NCBI RefSeq assembly: GCF_900100045.1 | Contig: NZ_FNEA01000001.1 | Span: 18,089-82,088, forward strand | Reading direction: 5' to 3' | DNA: 64,000 nt | Source: Paracoccus denitrificans | GTDB lineage: Bacteria; Pseudomonadota; Alphaproteobacteria; Rhodobacterales; Rhodobacteraceae | Part shown: positions 25,221-33,839 of the stretch, one piece after another | Numbering within the stretch: position 1 is the first letter of the stretch | Layout of the letters: each line of letters starts with the position of its first letter | Made by a program: the position numbers and the translations under genes | The notes under the pieces: generated by a model | What the model was told of the DNA's origin: nothing | Seen by the model: the letters and a program-made list of their open reading frames with translations, nothing else | Database searches by the model: none

Positions 25221-25886
25221 ATGTTCAACTATACCTTCCAATGGAAGCAGGCGATGGCGCGGCTTCCGCAGATGCTGGATGGCGCCGTCGTCACCATGCA
25301 GGTGGCGATCCTGTCGATGGTGCTGGGCATCCTGCTGGCGATCATCCTGACCATGTTCCGCCTGTCGGGCATCCGCATCCTGTCCGCCGTCGCGAAGACC
25401 TGGGTCGAGATCGCGCGCAACACCCCGGCGCTGTTCCAGATCTACATGGCGCATTTCGGGCTGGGCAGCTTCGGCCTGCATCTGAGCCCGTTCCTGTCGA
25501 TCCTGATCGGCATCACCTTCAACAATGCCGGCTACCTGACCGAGAATTTCCGCGGCGCGCTGAAGGCCATCCCCGACACGCAGACCCGCGCCGCCCGGTC
25601 GTTGGGCATGGGGGCGGCGGGGGCGTTCCGTCATGTCGTGCTGCCGCAGATGCTGCGCATCTCGTTCCTGCCGATGACGAACCAGATGGTCTGGGCGATC
25701 CTGATGACCTCGCTGGGCGTCACCGTGGGGATGAATACCGACCTTTACGGCGTCACTCAGGACCTGAATGCGCTGACCTTCCGCACGTTCGAGCTGTTCG
25801 CCCTGGCCGCGGTGATCTTCTACGCCATCACCAAGATCGTCACCCTTGGCGCGCGGCTGATCGCCGCCCGGCTGTTCCGGTATTGA
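25221..25886 (+). CDS. Amino-acid ABC transporter permease 1 (HisM/GlnP family)
   Basis: 221 residues from MFNYTFQWKQAMARLPQMLDGAVVTMQVAILSM. The alternative in-frame Met at 25194 directly abuts the hairpin and would add nine residues; neither has a clear ribosome site. His/Glu/Gln/Arg-type features: GAVVTMQVAILSMVLGILLAI, RNTPALFQIYMAHFGL, and the EAA loop GALKAIPDTQTRAARSLGMGAAGAFRHVVLPQMLR. Forms a heterodimer with the next permease. Confidence 0.88.
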   Translation: MFNYTFQWKQAMARLPQMLDGAVVTMQVAILSMVLGILLAIILTMFRLSGIRILSAVAKTWVEIARNTPALFQIYMAHFGLGSFGLHLSPFLSILIGITFNNAGYLTENFRGALKAIPDTQTRAARSLGMGAAGAFRHVVLPQMLRISFLPMTNQMVWAILMTSLGVTVGMNTDLYGVTQDLNALTFRTFELFALAAVIFYAITKIVTLGARLIAARLFRY

Positions 25887-25896
25887 GGGCCGTCCG

Positions 25897-26550
25897 ATGT
25901 TCGATACCGCACTGACGACCGCCGATTTCGTCTTTCTGGCCAAGGGCGCCGGCATGACCATCGTGGTCACGATCATCTCGGTGATCGCCGGCACCGTCCT
26001 GGGCATCGTCTTCGGCGTCATCCGCTATCAGTTGGGCGCGATCTGGGCCGCGCCGCTGATCTTCGTCCTGGACATCTTCCGGTCCATCCCGCTGCTGATC
26101 CAGCTTGTGCTGGCCAATGCCTTCATGGGCACGATCCTGCGGCTGAACATGTCGGGCTTTACCGTCGCCTGCATCGTGCTGTCGATGTATACCGCCGCCT
26201 ATTGCGCCGAGATCGTGAGGGGCGGGATCGAGGCGGTGCCGGCGACGACGCGGCGCGCGGCGCGCTCGCTTGGCATGAGCTGGGGCCAGGACATGCGCGA
26301 GATCGTCCTGCCCCTGGCCACGCGGGTCGCGCTGCCGTCCTGGATCGGGCTGGCGCTTGGCGTCATGAAGGACTCGGCGCTGGTCTATGTCGTCCAGGTG
26401 ACCGAGCTTCTGCGCTCGACCCAGATCCTGATCACGCGGCTTCAGGAACCGCTGCTGCTCTTGATGATCTGCGGCGCCTTCTATTTCGTCATCTCGTTCC
26501 CGCTGGCCCGGTTCGGCGGCTATCTGGAAAAACGGTGGTCCAATGATTGA
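25897..26550 (+). CDS. Amino-acid ABC transporter permease 2 (HisQ/GlnP family)
   Basis: 217 residues. GAGMTIVVTIISVIAGTVLGIVFGV, DIFRSIPLLIQLVLANAF and EAA loop GGIEAVPATTRRAARSLGMSWGQDMREIVLPLA are family hallmarks. It starts ten bases after the first permease and overlaps the ATPase gene by eight bases, so translation is coupled. Membrane partner of 25221-25886. Confidence 0.9.
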   Translation: MFDTALTTADFVFLAKGAGMTIVVTIISVIAGTVLGIVFGVIRYQLGAIWAAPLIFVLDIFRSIPLLIQLVLANAFMGTILRLNMSGFTVACIVLSMYTAAYCAEIVRGGIEAVPATTRRAARSLGMSWGQDMREIVLPLATRVALPSWIGLALGVMKDSALVYVVQVTELLRSTQILITRLQEPLLLLMICGAFYFVISFPLARFGGYLEKRWSND

Positions 26551-27268
26551 GATCGAACATGTCCGCAAATCCTTTGGCCAGCTGGAGGTTCTGAAGGGCA
26601 TCGACCTGACGGTCAGCAAGGGCGAGGTGGTCACGATCATCGGCGGCTCGGGGTCGGGCAAGTCGACGCTTCTGACCTGCATCAACGGGCTGGAGCCGAT
26701 CGATTCCGGCCGCATCCTGATCGACGGGACCGAGGTTCACGCGAAATCCACCGACCTCAACAAGCTGCGCCGCAAGGTCGGGATCGTGTTCCAGCAGTGG
26801 AACGCCTTTCCGCACCTGACCGTGCTGGAAAACGTCACCTTGGCGCCCCGCAAGGTGCTGGGGATGGCAAGGGCCGAGGCCGAGGAGATCGCCGTTCGGC
26901 AACTGACCCATGTGGGGCTGGGCGACAAGCTCAAGACCTATCCGGGCCGGCTGTCGGGCGGCCAGCAGCAGCGCATGGCGATCGCCCGCGCGCTGGCCAT
27001 GTCGCCCGAATACATGCTGTTCGACGAGGTGACCTCGGCGCTTGACCCGCAACTGGTGGGCGAGGTCCTGGACACGCTGAAGATGCTGGCCCAAGAGGGC
27101 ATGACGATGATCCTGGTCACGCATGAGATGGCCTTTGCGCGCGACGTGTCGGACCGGGTGGCCTTCTTCCACCAGGGCGTCATGGCCGAGATCGGGCCGC
27201 CGCAGCAGATCTTCGGCGACCCGCAGCATCCCGAGACGCGCAAGTTCCTGTCGAGCACCCGGCAATGA
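26543..27268 (+). CDS. Amino-acid ABC transporter ATP-binding protein (GlnQ/HisP type)
   Basis: 241 residues: Walker A GGSGSGKS near 35-42, QQWNAFPHLTVLENV (the Q-loop form typical of GlnQ), RLSGGQQQRMAIARALAM, Walker B YMLFDEVTSALDPQLVGEVL, VTHEMAFARDV, and the C-terminal stretch GPPQQIFGDPQHPETRKFLS. Walker B carries FDEVTS where most have FDEPTS, a common variant in this family. The stop overlaps the FAD-oxidoreductase start by four bases, tying transport to catabolism. Confidence 0.92.
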   Translation: MIEIEHVRKSFGQLEVLKGIDLTVSKGEVVTIIGGSGSGKSTLLTCINGLEPIDSGRILIDGTEVHAKSTDLNKLRRKVGIVFQQWNAFPHLTVLENVTLAPRKVLGMARAEAEEIAVRQLTHVGLGDKLKTYPGRLSGGQQQRMAIARALAMSPEYMLFDEVTSALDPQLVGEVLDTLKMLAQEGMTMILVTHEMAFARDVSDRVAFFHQGVMAEIGPPQQIFGDPQHPETRKFLSSTRQ

Positions 27269-28485
27269 CCGGCAAGGTCGTCGTCATCGGTGCGGGCGTC
27301 GTCGGCCTGTCCGTCGCGCTGGCGGCGCAGGCGCGGGGCTTCGCGGTGCAGGTGGTCGACCGCGAGGGGCCGGCGGCGGGCGCCTCGGCCGGCAATGCCG
27401 GTGCCTTCGCCTTTACCGACATCCTGCCGCTGGCCTCGCCCCGGATCATGCGGCAGGCACCGAAATGGCTGCTGGACCCGCTGGGCCCGCTGACCGTGCC
27501 GCCTTCCTACGCGCTGCGGATCGCGCCTTGGATGCTTCGCTTCTGGCGGGCCTGCTCGCCCGCGCGGGTGCGCGCCTCGACCGCCGCGCAGACGGCGCTG
27601 ATGGACCTGTCCAAGGCCGAGCTGGAGCCCTTTCTTGCCGCGACCGGAACCCTGCCGATGCTGCGCAAGGAGGGAAACCTCCAGGTCTATGAATCGCAGG
27701 CCGAGTTCGACGCCTCGCTGCCCGGCTGGCGCGCGCGAGAGGAACATGGCATCGCGTTCCGGCACATGGCGGCGGATGAGATGGCGGGCGTCCAGCCCGG
27801 CCTCGCGCCGCGCTTCACCCATGGCACCTTCACGCCCGGCTGGTATTCCATCGCCGATCCGCGCGACTACACGCTGGCGCTGGCCGACCGTTTCCGCGCA
27901 AGGGGCGGCGAGATCGTCATCGCCGAGGCGACCGGGCTGGCCGATGACGGGGTGCTGACCGCCTTGGGCAAGCTGACCGGCCGGGTGGTGCTGGCGGCGG
28001 GGGCGTTCTCGCATCTGCTGGCCCGGACGCTGGGGGTCCGCATCCCGCTGGAGACCGAGCGCGGCTACAACACCACGCTGCCGGCGGATGCCTTCGACCT
28101 GCGCTGCCAGGTCACCTTCGGGGGGCACGGCTTCGTCATCACGAAACTGTCCTCGGGCATCCGCGTCGGCGGCGCGGTCGAGCTGGGTGGGTTGAAGCTG
28201 CCCCCGAACTACAGGCGGTCCGAGGCGATGCTGAAAAAGGCCAAGGCGTTCCTGCCGGGGCTCAGGACTACGGGCGGGCAGCAATGGATGGGCTTTCGCC
28301 CGTCATTGCCCGACAGCCTGCCCGCCATCGGCCCCTTGCCCGGCCATCCGAACGTCGTCTGCGCCTTCGGGCACGGCCATCTGGGCCTGACGCAATCGGC
28401 GGGCACGGCGCGGATCGTGGCCGGCCTGCTGGCCGGCGAGGATCCCGGCATCGATCTGGCACCGTTCTCTCCCGCGCGTTTCTGA
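27265..28485 (+). CDS. FAD-dependent D-amino-acid dehydrogenase, probable cis-4-hydroxy-D-proline dehydrogenase
   Basis: 406 residues, DadA/DAO-type flavoprotein. N-terminal dinucleotide motif VVVIGAGVVGLSVALAAQARGF, SAGNAGAFAFTDILPLASP (DadA-like), and C-terminal FAD motif GQQWMGFRPSLPDSLPAIGPLPGHPNVVCAFGHGHLGLTQSAGTA. Oxidises a D-amino or imino acid, passing electrons to the respiratory chain. It sits between the transporter ATPase (4-base overlap) and the 4-hydroxyproline epimerase (7-base gap), so the likely reaction is cis-4-hydroxy-D-proline to 1-pyrroline-4-hydroxy-2-carboxylate. Single-subunit form, unlike the multi-subunit LhpB/HcnABC-like enzymes of pseudomonads. Confidence 0.87.
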   Translation: MTGKVVVIGAGVVGLSVALAAQARGFAVQVVDREGPAAGASAGNAGAFAFTDILPLASPRIMRQAPKWLLDPLGPLTVPPSYALRIAPWMLRFWRACSPARVRASTAAQTALMDLSKAELEPFLAATGTLPMLRKEGNLQVYESQAEFDASLPGWRAREEHGIAFRHMAADEMAGVQPGLAPRFTHGTFTPGWYSIADPRDYTLALADRFRARGGEIVIAEATGLADDGVLTALGKLTGRVVLAAGAFSHLLARTLGVRIPLETERGYNTTLPADAFDLRCQVTFGGHGFVITKLSSGIRVGGAVELGGLKLPPNYRRSEAMLKKAKAFLPGLRTTGGQQWMGFRPSLPDSLPAIGPLPGHPNVVCAFGHGHLGLTQSAGTARIVAGLLAGEDPGIDLAPFSPARF

Positions 28486-28492
28486 GGCGATC

Positions 28493-29497
28493 ATGACCCA
28501 ATACATCTTTCCCTGCATCGACGGCCATACCTGCGGCAACCCGGTGCGCCTGGTCGCGGGCGGCGCGCCGCGGCTGGAGGGCGCGACCATGCTGGAAAAG
28601 CGCGCGCATTTCCTGCGCGAGTTCGACTGGATCCGCACCGGCCTGATGTTCGAGCCGCGCGGCCATGACATGATGTCGGGCGCGATCCTCTATCCGCCGA
28701 CGCGCGGGGATTGCGACGTGGCGGTGCTGTATATCGAGACCTCGGGCTGCCTGCCCATGTGCGGCCACGGCACCATCGGCACGATCACCATGGGGATCGA
28801 GAACGGGCTGATCGTCCCCCGCACGCCCGGCCGCCTGTCCATCGAGACCCCGGCGGGCAAGGTGGACATCGAATACCGGCAGGAGGGCCGCCATGTCGAG
28901 GAGGTCCGGCTGACCAACGTGCCCGGCTTCCTTTACGCCGAGGGCCTGACGGCCGAGGTCGAGGGCCTGGGCGAGATCGTCGTGGACGTGGCCTATGGCG
29001 GCAATTTCTATGCCATCGTCGAGCCGCAGAAGAATTTCCGCGACATGGCCGACCATACGGCGGGCGAGTTGATCGGCTGGTCGCTGACGCTGCGCGCGGC
29101 GCTGAACCAGAAATACGAGTTCACCCATCCCGAGCATCCGCAGATCAACGGGCTGAGCCACATCCAGTGGACCGGCGCGCCGACCGTGCCCGGCGCCCAT
29201 GCCCGCAACGCCGTCTTCTATGGCGACAAGGCCATCGACCGCAGTCCCTGCGGCACCGGCACCTCGGCCCGGATGGCGCAGCTTGCGGCCAGGGGCAGGC
29301 TGGGGGTCGGCGACGAGTTCTGGCACGAGTCGATCATCGGCTCGATCTTCAAGGGCCGCATCGAAGCCGCCGCGACCGTGGCGGGCCGTGACGCCATCAT
29401 CCCCTCGATCGCCGGATGGGCGCGCCAGACCGGGCTGAACACGATCTTCATCGATGCCGAGCGCGACCCCTTCGCCCATGGCTTCGTGGTGAAGTGA
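28493..29497 (+). CDS. 4-hydroxyproline 2-epimerase (proline racemase family)
   Basis: 334 residues. Both catalytic cysteines of the epimerases are present: Cys90 in GCLPMCGHGTIG and Cys253 in DRSPCGTGTSARM. The trans-3-hydroxyproline dehydratases of the same family have Thr in place of the second Cys, so this is an epimerase or racemase. The opening CIDGHTCGNPVRLVAGG is also typical. Converts trans-4-hydroxy-L-proline to cis-4-hydroxy-D-proline, the entry step of the pathway completed by 27265, 20508 and 22687. Starts seven bases after the FAD enzyme. Proline racemase activity is a less likely alternative. Confidence 0.93.
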   Translation: MTQYIFPCIDGHTCGNPVRLVAGGAPRLEGATMLEKRAHFLREFDWIRTGLMFEPRGHDMMSGAILYPPTRGDCDVAVLYIETSGCLPMCGHGTIGTITMGIENGLIVPRTPGRLSIETPAGKVDIEYRQEGRHVEEVRLTNVPGFLYAEGLTAEVEGLGEIVVDVAYGGNFYAIVEPQKNFRDMADHTAGELIGWSLTLRAALNQKYEFTHPEHPQINGLSHIQWTGAPTVPGAHARNAVFYGDKAIDRSPCGTGTSARMAQLAARGRLGVGDEFWHESIIGSIFKGRIEAAATVAGRDAIIPSIAGWARQTGLNTIFIDAERDPFAHGFVVK

Positions 29498-29560
29498 GCG
29501 CGTGACGGCGCGCTGAAACCGACGCGCGACGGCGCGATCAGACCTGCGCGCCACGGCGCG
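29498..29560 (+). repeat. Three imperfect repeats with 24-base period
   Basis: GCGCGTGACGGCGCG (29498), ACGCGCGACGGCGCG (29522) and GCGCGCCACGGCGCG (29546) recur every 24 bases right after the epimerase stop. Each can fold into a short GC hairpin. They separate the epimerase from the TRAP operon and could protect the message or slow transcription. No T run. Confidence 0.7.
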
Positions 29561-29672
29561 ATGCAAACGAAAGACCGACGTCCTGACCGCTGGCCGGGGC
29601 GCATGAGAAAGCATGGGATCGGCCGCCGCGGGCCGCTTCCCGAAGACCACTCACACCCAAGAGGTGCCCTCC

Positions 29673-30290
29673 ATGCCACGACATCCAAGCCCCTCCGCCC
29701 CGCCAGGCAGATGGTCCCCGCTGATCCGCGCGTCCGAGGGCCTGCTGGTCGTCGAGCGCCGTGCCGTCGCAACGCTGATGGCGCTGCTCAGCGGTGCGAT
29801 CCTGCTGAACGTGGTCACCCGCTACCTGGGGATGCCGCTTTACTGGATCGATGAGCTTGCGGTCTATTGCATGGTCTGGCTGACCTTTATCGGCGCCTCG
29901 ACGATGACGCGGCTGCGGCTGGACTTTGCCGTGACGATGCTGACCGAGCGGCTGTCGCCCGGCGCGGCGCGGGTGGCCAGGGTAGTGGCGACCATCGTCG
30001 TCGTCCTGTTCGGCATCGGCCTTGCCGTGATGTGCTGGCTCTGGTTCGAACCCCTGGGCATCGCGCGTGCGGGTTTCGACGCCCGCGAATTCGCCGGCCA
30101 GACCTTCAACTTCATCTATACCGAGCGCACGCAGACCCTGAACTGGTCGACCTGGGTCCTGTATCTGATCCTGCCGATCTTTGCCCTGACGATGACCCTC
30201 CACGGTATCGCCAACCTGCTGGAAGACGTGGGCGCGGTCCCCAGGGTCCAGCGCGCGACGATGATCAACGCCGAGGAGGCGGTGAACTGA
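29673..30290 (+). CDS. dctQ: TRAP transporter small permease (DctQ)
   Basis: 205 residues from MPRHPSPSAPPGRW; AAGAGGTG upstream. Four hydrophobic helices and the DctQ signature LLNVVTRYLGMPLYWIDELAVYCMVWLTFIGASTMTRLRLDFAVTMLTERL. The start overlaps nothing upstream, but the stop overlaps the DctM start (TGATG). Membrane part of a Na+-driven importer that uses the binding protein at 31582. Confidence 0.9.
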   Translation: MPRHPSPSAPPGRWSPLIRASEGLLVVERRAVATLMALLSGAILLNVVTRYLGMPLYWIDELAVYCMVWLTFIGASTMTRLRLDFAVTMLTERLSPGAARVARVVATIVVVLFGIGLAVMCWLWFEPLGIARAGFDAREFAGQTFNFIYTERTQTLNWSTWVLYLILPIFALTMTLHGIANLLEDVGAVPRVQRATMINAEEAVN

Positions 30291-31555
30291 TGCTGACCTC
30301 AACCGCCTTTCTGGTCGTGATGCTGGTGGGCGTGCCCATCGGCCTGTGCCTCTGCGTCGCGGCCATCGTCTATGTGCTGGCCAGCGGCAACATGGTGCTG
30401 TTCCAAAGCTATCCCTTGCAGATGTTCAACGCGGTGGACAGCTATGGCCTGATCGCCATCCCGCTGTTCGTCCTGATCGGAGAGATCATGAACGCGGGCG
30501 GCATCACCAAGAAGATCGTCGACATGGCCATGGCCTTCGTCGGCTCGCTGCGCGGCGGGCTGGCCTATGTCAACGCCATCGCGAACATGTTCGTGGCCTC
30601 GATCCTCGGCTCCGCCACGGCGCAGGTGGCGATCATGTCGCAGATCATGGTCCCCGAGATGGAGAAAAAGGGCTACGACAAGGACTTCTCTGCCGGGCTG
30701 ACCGCCTATGGCGGGATGCTGGGGTCGATCATGCCGCCCTCGGTCATGTTCGTGGTCTACAGCGTCATGGCGCAGGTCTCGGTATCGGACATGCTGATGG
30801 CGGGGCTGGTGCCGGGGCTGATCCTGACCGCGCTGTTCTGCGTGGTGATCGCCATCATCGGCCATTGCCAGAAATTCCCGCGCAGCGAGCCGCAGACGTT
30901 CAAGCAGCGCGCCGCCACGGTCTGGGCGGCGGTACCGTCGCTGTCGATCCCCATCGTCATCGTCGGCTCGATCTTTTCGGGTCTTGCCAGCGCGACCGAG
31001 GCCGGTGCCGTCGGCGCGGTGATGTCGCTGCTCATCGGCCGCTTCTGGACGAGGCGGCTGCGTTTCTCGGACATGCCGGCGATCATGACCCGGGCGGGGC
31101 TTTACTCGGCCATCGTGCTGTTCCTGGTCGTGGCGGCGGGGGTGCTGTCCTGGATCCTCGTGTTCGGGCGCGTCCCGCAAGAGGTCGCCGGCTGGATCCA
31201 GACCGTGGCCAAGGACCCGGTCACCTTCATGCTGCTGGCCAACGTGATCCTGCTGGTGATCGGCACGGTGATCGACGGCATTCCCGGCCTGATCATGACG
31301 GTTCCGATCCTGCTGCCGATCGCCACCGAGGTCTATGGCATCGACCCGCATCATTTCGGCGTCGTCGTGGTGATCAACCTGGTGCTGGGGCTGCTGTCGC
31401 CGCCGGTCGGCCTGTGCTTCTTCGTCGCCGCCGCCGCGACGGGGGCCAATCCCGGGCGGATGTTCATGGTGACCATGCCGTTCTTCCTGATCACCTGCGT
31501 CCTTCTGGTGATCCTGTCGGTGTTCCCGACCATCTCGCTGATCTTCATCGGATAA
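30290..31555 (+). CDS. dctM: TRAP transporter large permease (DctM)
   Basis: 421 residues, start codon shared with the DctQ stop (TGATG). About a dozen helices; family motifs include IPLFVLIGEIMNAGGITKKIVDMAMAFVGSLRGGLAYVN, GGMLGSIMPPSVMFVVYSVMAQVSVSDMLMAGLVPG, GLASATEAGAVGAV and HHFGVVVVINLVLGLLSPPVGLCFFVAAAATG. The transport channel proper. Length and motifs are normal. Confidence 0.93.
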   Translation: MLTSTAFLVVMLVGVPIGLCLCVAAIVYVLASGNMVLFQSYPLQMFNAVDSYGLIAIPLFVLIGEIMNAGGITKKIVDMAMAFVGSLRGGLAYVNAIANMFVASILGSATAQVAIMSQIMVPEMEKKGYDKDFSAGLTAYGGMLGSIMPPSVMFVVYSVMAQVSVSDMLMAGLVPGLILTALFCVVIAIIGHCQKFPRSEPQTFKQRAATVWAAVPSLSIPIVIVGSIFSGLASATEAGAVGAVMSLLIGRFWTRRLRFSDMPAIMTRAGLYSAIVLFLVVAAGVLSWILVFGRVPQEVAGWIQTVAKDPVTFMLLANVILLVIGTVIDGIPGLIMTVPILLPIATEVYGIDPHHFGVVVVINLVLGLLSPPVGLCFFVAAAATGANPGRMFMVTMPFFLITCVLLVILSVFPTISLIFIG

Positions 31556-31581
31556 AACCCAACCAACAGAGGAGCGTTGCA

Positions 31582-32568
31582 ATGATCAAGATTTCCCGCC
31601 GCCAGCTTGTCGCCGGGGCTGCGGCCCTGCCTTTCGCGGCCCCGCTGGTGGCCCGCGCGCAATCGACCCAGTTGCGCCTTGGCCTGATCACCCCGGTCGG
31701 CCATTCGTGGAACGACGCGGCGCTGCGCCTGGCCGAGCGCCTTGCCCAGCAAAGCGACGGCCGCCTGACGATGACCGTCTTCCACTCCGGCCAGCTGGGC
31801 AACGAGCCTGCGATGATGCAGCAGCTGCAATCGGGGGCGCTGGACATGGGCATCATCCAGGCCGCCGAACTGGGCTCTCGCGTCGAGCATATCGCGGCGA
31901 TCAATGCGCCCTATCTGGTGCGCTCGACCGATGCCGTGGCCAGGCTGGTCCGCCACCCGGACGTGCTGAAGCTGTTCGACGTGCTGCCCCGGCAGACCGG
32001 CACCATCGGCCTTGGCTGGGCCATCACCGGCATGCGCACGGTATTTTCGGTCAAGCCCATCGACAGCATCGCCGGCCTGAACGGCATGAAGCTGCGCATC
32101 AACCCGACGCCGGTCTATCGCGACTTCTACCAGCTGCTGGGCTCGGCGCCGACGCCGATTCCGACGCCGCAGGTCTTCGACGCCATGTCGAACGGTCAGG
32201 TCGACGGGCTGGAGGCCGATATCGAGTTCTCGTGGAACCAGCGCTTCGACAAGGTGGCAAAGTCCATCCTGCGCATGAACGCGGTGTTCATGCCGGCGGC
32301 CGCGGTCGCCTCGGGCCGGGTCTGGACGGCCATGCCGGAGGCTGATCGCGAGCTGATCGCCGCGGCGGTCAGGACCGTGCTGGACGAGCAGATCGACAGC
32401 CTGGCGGGCGAGGAGCCGGCGCTGATCGAGAACCTCCGCCAGACCGGGGTGCCGATGCACGAGGTCCCCCAGGAGGACACGACCGAGATCATCGCCGCCT
32501 TCGACAAGATCTGGATGCCGAAAGCGCCGGTGATCGAGCAGTTGCGCGAAATCGGCGCGGCGCTGTGA
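31582..32568 (+). CDS. dctP: TRAP transporter substrate-binding protein (DctP)
   Basis: 328 residues. Twin-arginine-like signal (KISRRQLVAGAAALPFAAPLVARA/QS), then the DctP fold: LITPVGHSWNDAALRLAERLAQQSDGRLTMTVFHSGQLGNEPAMMQQLQSGALDMGIIQAAEL, and the ligand arginine region GMKLRINPTPVYRDFYQLLGSAPTPIPTPQVFDAMSNGQVDGLEADIEF. GAGGAG ribosome site. Delivers an organic anion or zwitterion; TRAP binding proteins for hydroxyproline betaine and prolines are known, and the two genes downstream suggest cis-3-hydroxy-L-proline or a related compound. Specificity inferred from context. Confidence 0.9.
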   Translation: MIKISRRQLVAGAAALPFAAPLVARAQSTQLRLGLITPVGHSWNDAALRLAERLAQQSDGRLTMTVFHSGQLGNEPAMMQQLQSGALDMGIIQAAELGSRVEHIAAINAPYLVRSTDAVARLVRHPDVLKLFDVLPRQTGTIGLGWAITGMRTVFSVKPIDSIAGLNGMKLRINPTPVYRDFYQLLGSAPTPIPTPQVFDAMSNGQVDGLEADIEFSWNQRFDKVAKSILRMNAVFMPAAAVASGRVWTAMPEADRELIAAAVRTVLDEQIDSLAGEEPALIENLRQTGVPMHEVPQEDTTEIIAAFDKIWMPKAPVIEQLREIGAAL

Positions 32569-32580
32569 GCGGCGCCTTTT
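32559..32580 (+). terminator. Weak terminator after dctP
   Basis: GGCGC / GCGCC five-base stem straddling the dctP stop, followed by TTTT. Short stem; could give partial termination before the enzyme genes. Confidence 0.4.
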
Positions 32581-32665
32581 CCGCCTGAACCGGGCGGGCC
32601 GGCCTGCAACGATGCGCGCCATCCCGGCGCGCGTCGTCACCCTTCTTTCGATCTGGACGGGCGCG

Positions 32666-33682
32666 ATGGAAACCAAGGTGACGATGAGGCTTGACGAGAT
32701 CTTCGCCCTCGTCCTGTCGGTGCTGACGGCAAACGGCCTGTCGCGAGACCAGGCCGAGGCCATTGCCGACATCGTCACCCGGGCCGAGGCCGACGCCTGC
32801 CGATCGCATGGCCTGTATCGGGTCGAGGGCTATGTCGCGGGCCTGCGAGCAGGGCGCGTGAACCCGACCGCGCAGCCACGGGTTCGGCGGCTGAGACCGG
32901 CCTTGCTGCAAGTCGACGGCGACAAGGGTTTTGCCCCGTTCGCGGCGAACCTTGCGCGCCCGCATCTGATTGCGGCGGCGCGCGAAAACGGCATCGCTGC
33001 GATGGCGATTGCCCGGACGCATCATTTTTCGGCCCTCTGGGCCGATCTGGAACCGCTGGTCGAGGCGGGGCTGGTGGCGTGGTGCTTCGTTGTGGGCCAA
33101 TGCTCGGTCGCACCCCATGGCGGCAGCACGCCGCTGATGGGCACCAATCCCATCGGCTTCGGCTGGCCGCGGCCCGACGGCGCCCCGTTCATCTTCGATT
33201 TCGCGACAAGCGCGGCGGCGCGGGGCGATGTCGAGCTGAAACGCCTTGCGGGCGAGCCGATTCCCGCGGGCTGGGGGATCGACGCGGAGGGGCGGCTCAC
33301 GCTCGACCCGGCCGAGGCCCTCTCCGGCGCGCTTCTTCCCTTTGGCGGGCACAAGGGTTCGGCGCTGTCCATGATGGTCGAGCTGATCGCGGGCCCCCTG
33401 ATCGGCGAGTTGACCAGCAAGCAGGTGGCCGCGCTTGGCCATCGGGACGACGGCCCGCCGCCAGGGGGCGAGCTGTTCATCGCGCTGGACCCCGCTTCGC
33501 TGGGCGGATCGGCACCCGCCGTCGCCGAGCGGTTCTTTCTGGATGCGAAGGCGCAGCCGGGCCTGCGGCTGCCGTCGGAGCGGCGATATGTCGCCCGCTC
33601 GCGCAGTCATGCGTCCGGCGTCGGCGTGCCGAGCGATCTTCTGCGCCGCATCAAGGCGCTCATGCCCGGCCCCGCAGCCTGA
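32666..33682 (+). CDS. LDH2/malate dehydrogenase family oxidoreductase, probable 1-pyrroline-2-carboxylate reductase (copy 2)
   Basis: 338 residues from METKVTMRLDEIFALVLSVL; a start six codons on (MRLDEIF) has a better ribosome site (AAGGTG) and is possible. Same family motifs as 21522-22553: SHGLYRVEGYVAGLRAG, HGGSTPLMGTNPIGFGWPRPDG, FDFATSAAARGDVELKRLAGEPIPAGWGIDAEG, FGGHKGSALSMMVELIAG. Sits between the TRAP genes and the aconitase-X gene. Since the aconitase-X product would be 1-pyrroline-2-carboxylate, reduction to L-proline with NAD(P)H is the obvious next step. Confidence 0.85.
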   Translation: METKVTMRLDEIFALVLSVLTANGLSRDQAEAIADIVTRAEADACRSHGLYRVEGYVAGLRAGRVNPTAQPRVRRLRPALLQVDGDKGFAPFAANLARPHLIAAARENGIAAMAIARTHHFSALWADLEPLVEAGLVAWCFVVGQCSVAPHGGSTPLMGTNPIGFGWPRPDGAPFIFDFATSAAARGDVELKRLAGEPIPAGWGIDAEGRLTLDPAEALSGALLPFGGHKGSALSMMVELIAGPLIGELTSKQVAALGHRDDGPPPGGELFIALDPASLGGSAPAVAERFFLDAKAQPGLRLPSERRYVARSRSHASGVGVPSDLLRRIKALMPGPAA

Positions 33683-33698
33683 AGAAGGAAGAACCCGG

Positions 33699-33839
33699 AT
33701 GCGCCCGCGCCTTTCCCTTGATGTCGTCGGTGCCTGGCCCGCCGGGCAGCATCGCCATTTCGTCGATCCAGTAGACCCCGGGGCGTTGCGCCGACGCCGA
33801 ACCAATAAAGCCACGACCGACCGGAGACCAAGCAGATGA
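33699..33839 (+). CDS. Short ORF coupled to the aconitase-X gene, uncertain
   Basis: 46 residues ([21 protein letters not shown]...), with GAAGGAAG upstream and a stop that overlaps the next ATG by four bases (ATGA). The layout looks like a translated leader or small subunit, but the sequence is Arg-rich and resembles no family I recognise. The aconitase-X gene has its own GGAG site, so coupling is not required. It may be chance. The opposite strand also has an open frame here. Confidence 0.3.
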   Translation: MRPRLSLDVVGAWPAGQHRHFVDPVDPGALRRRRTNKATTDRRPSR

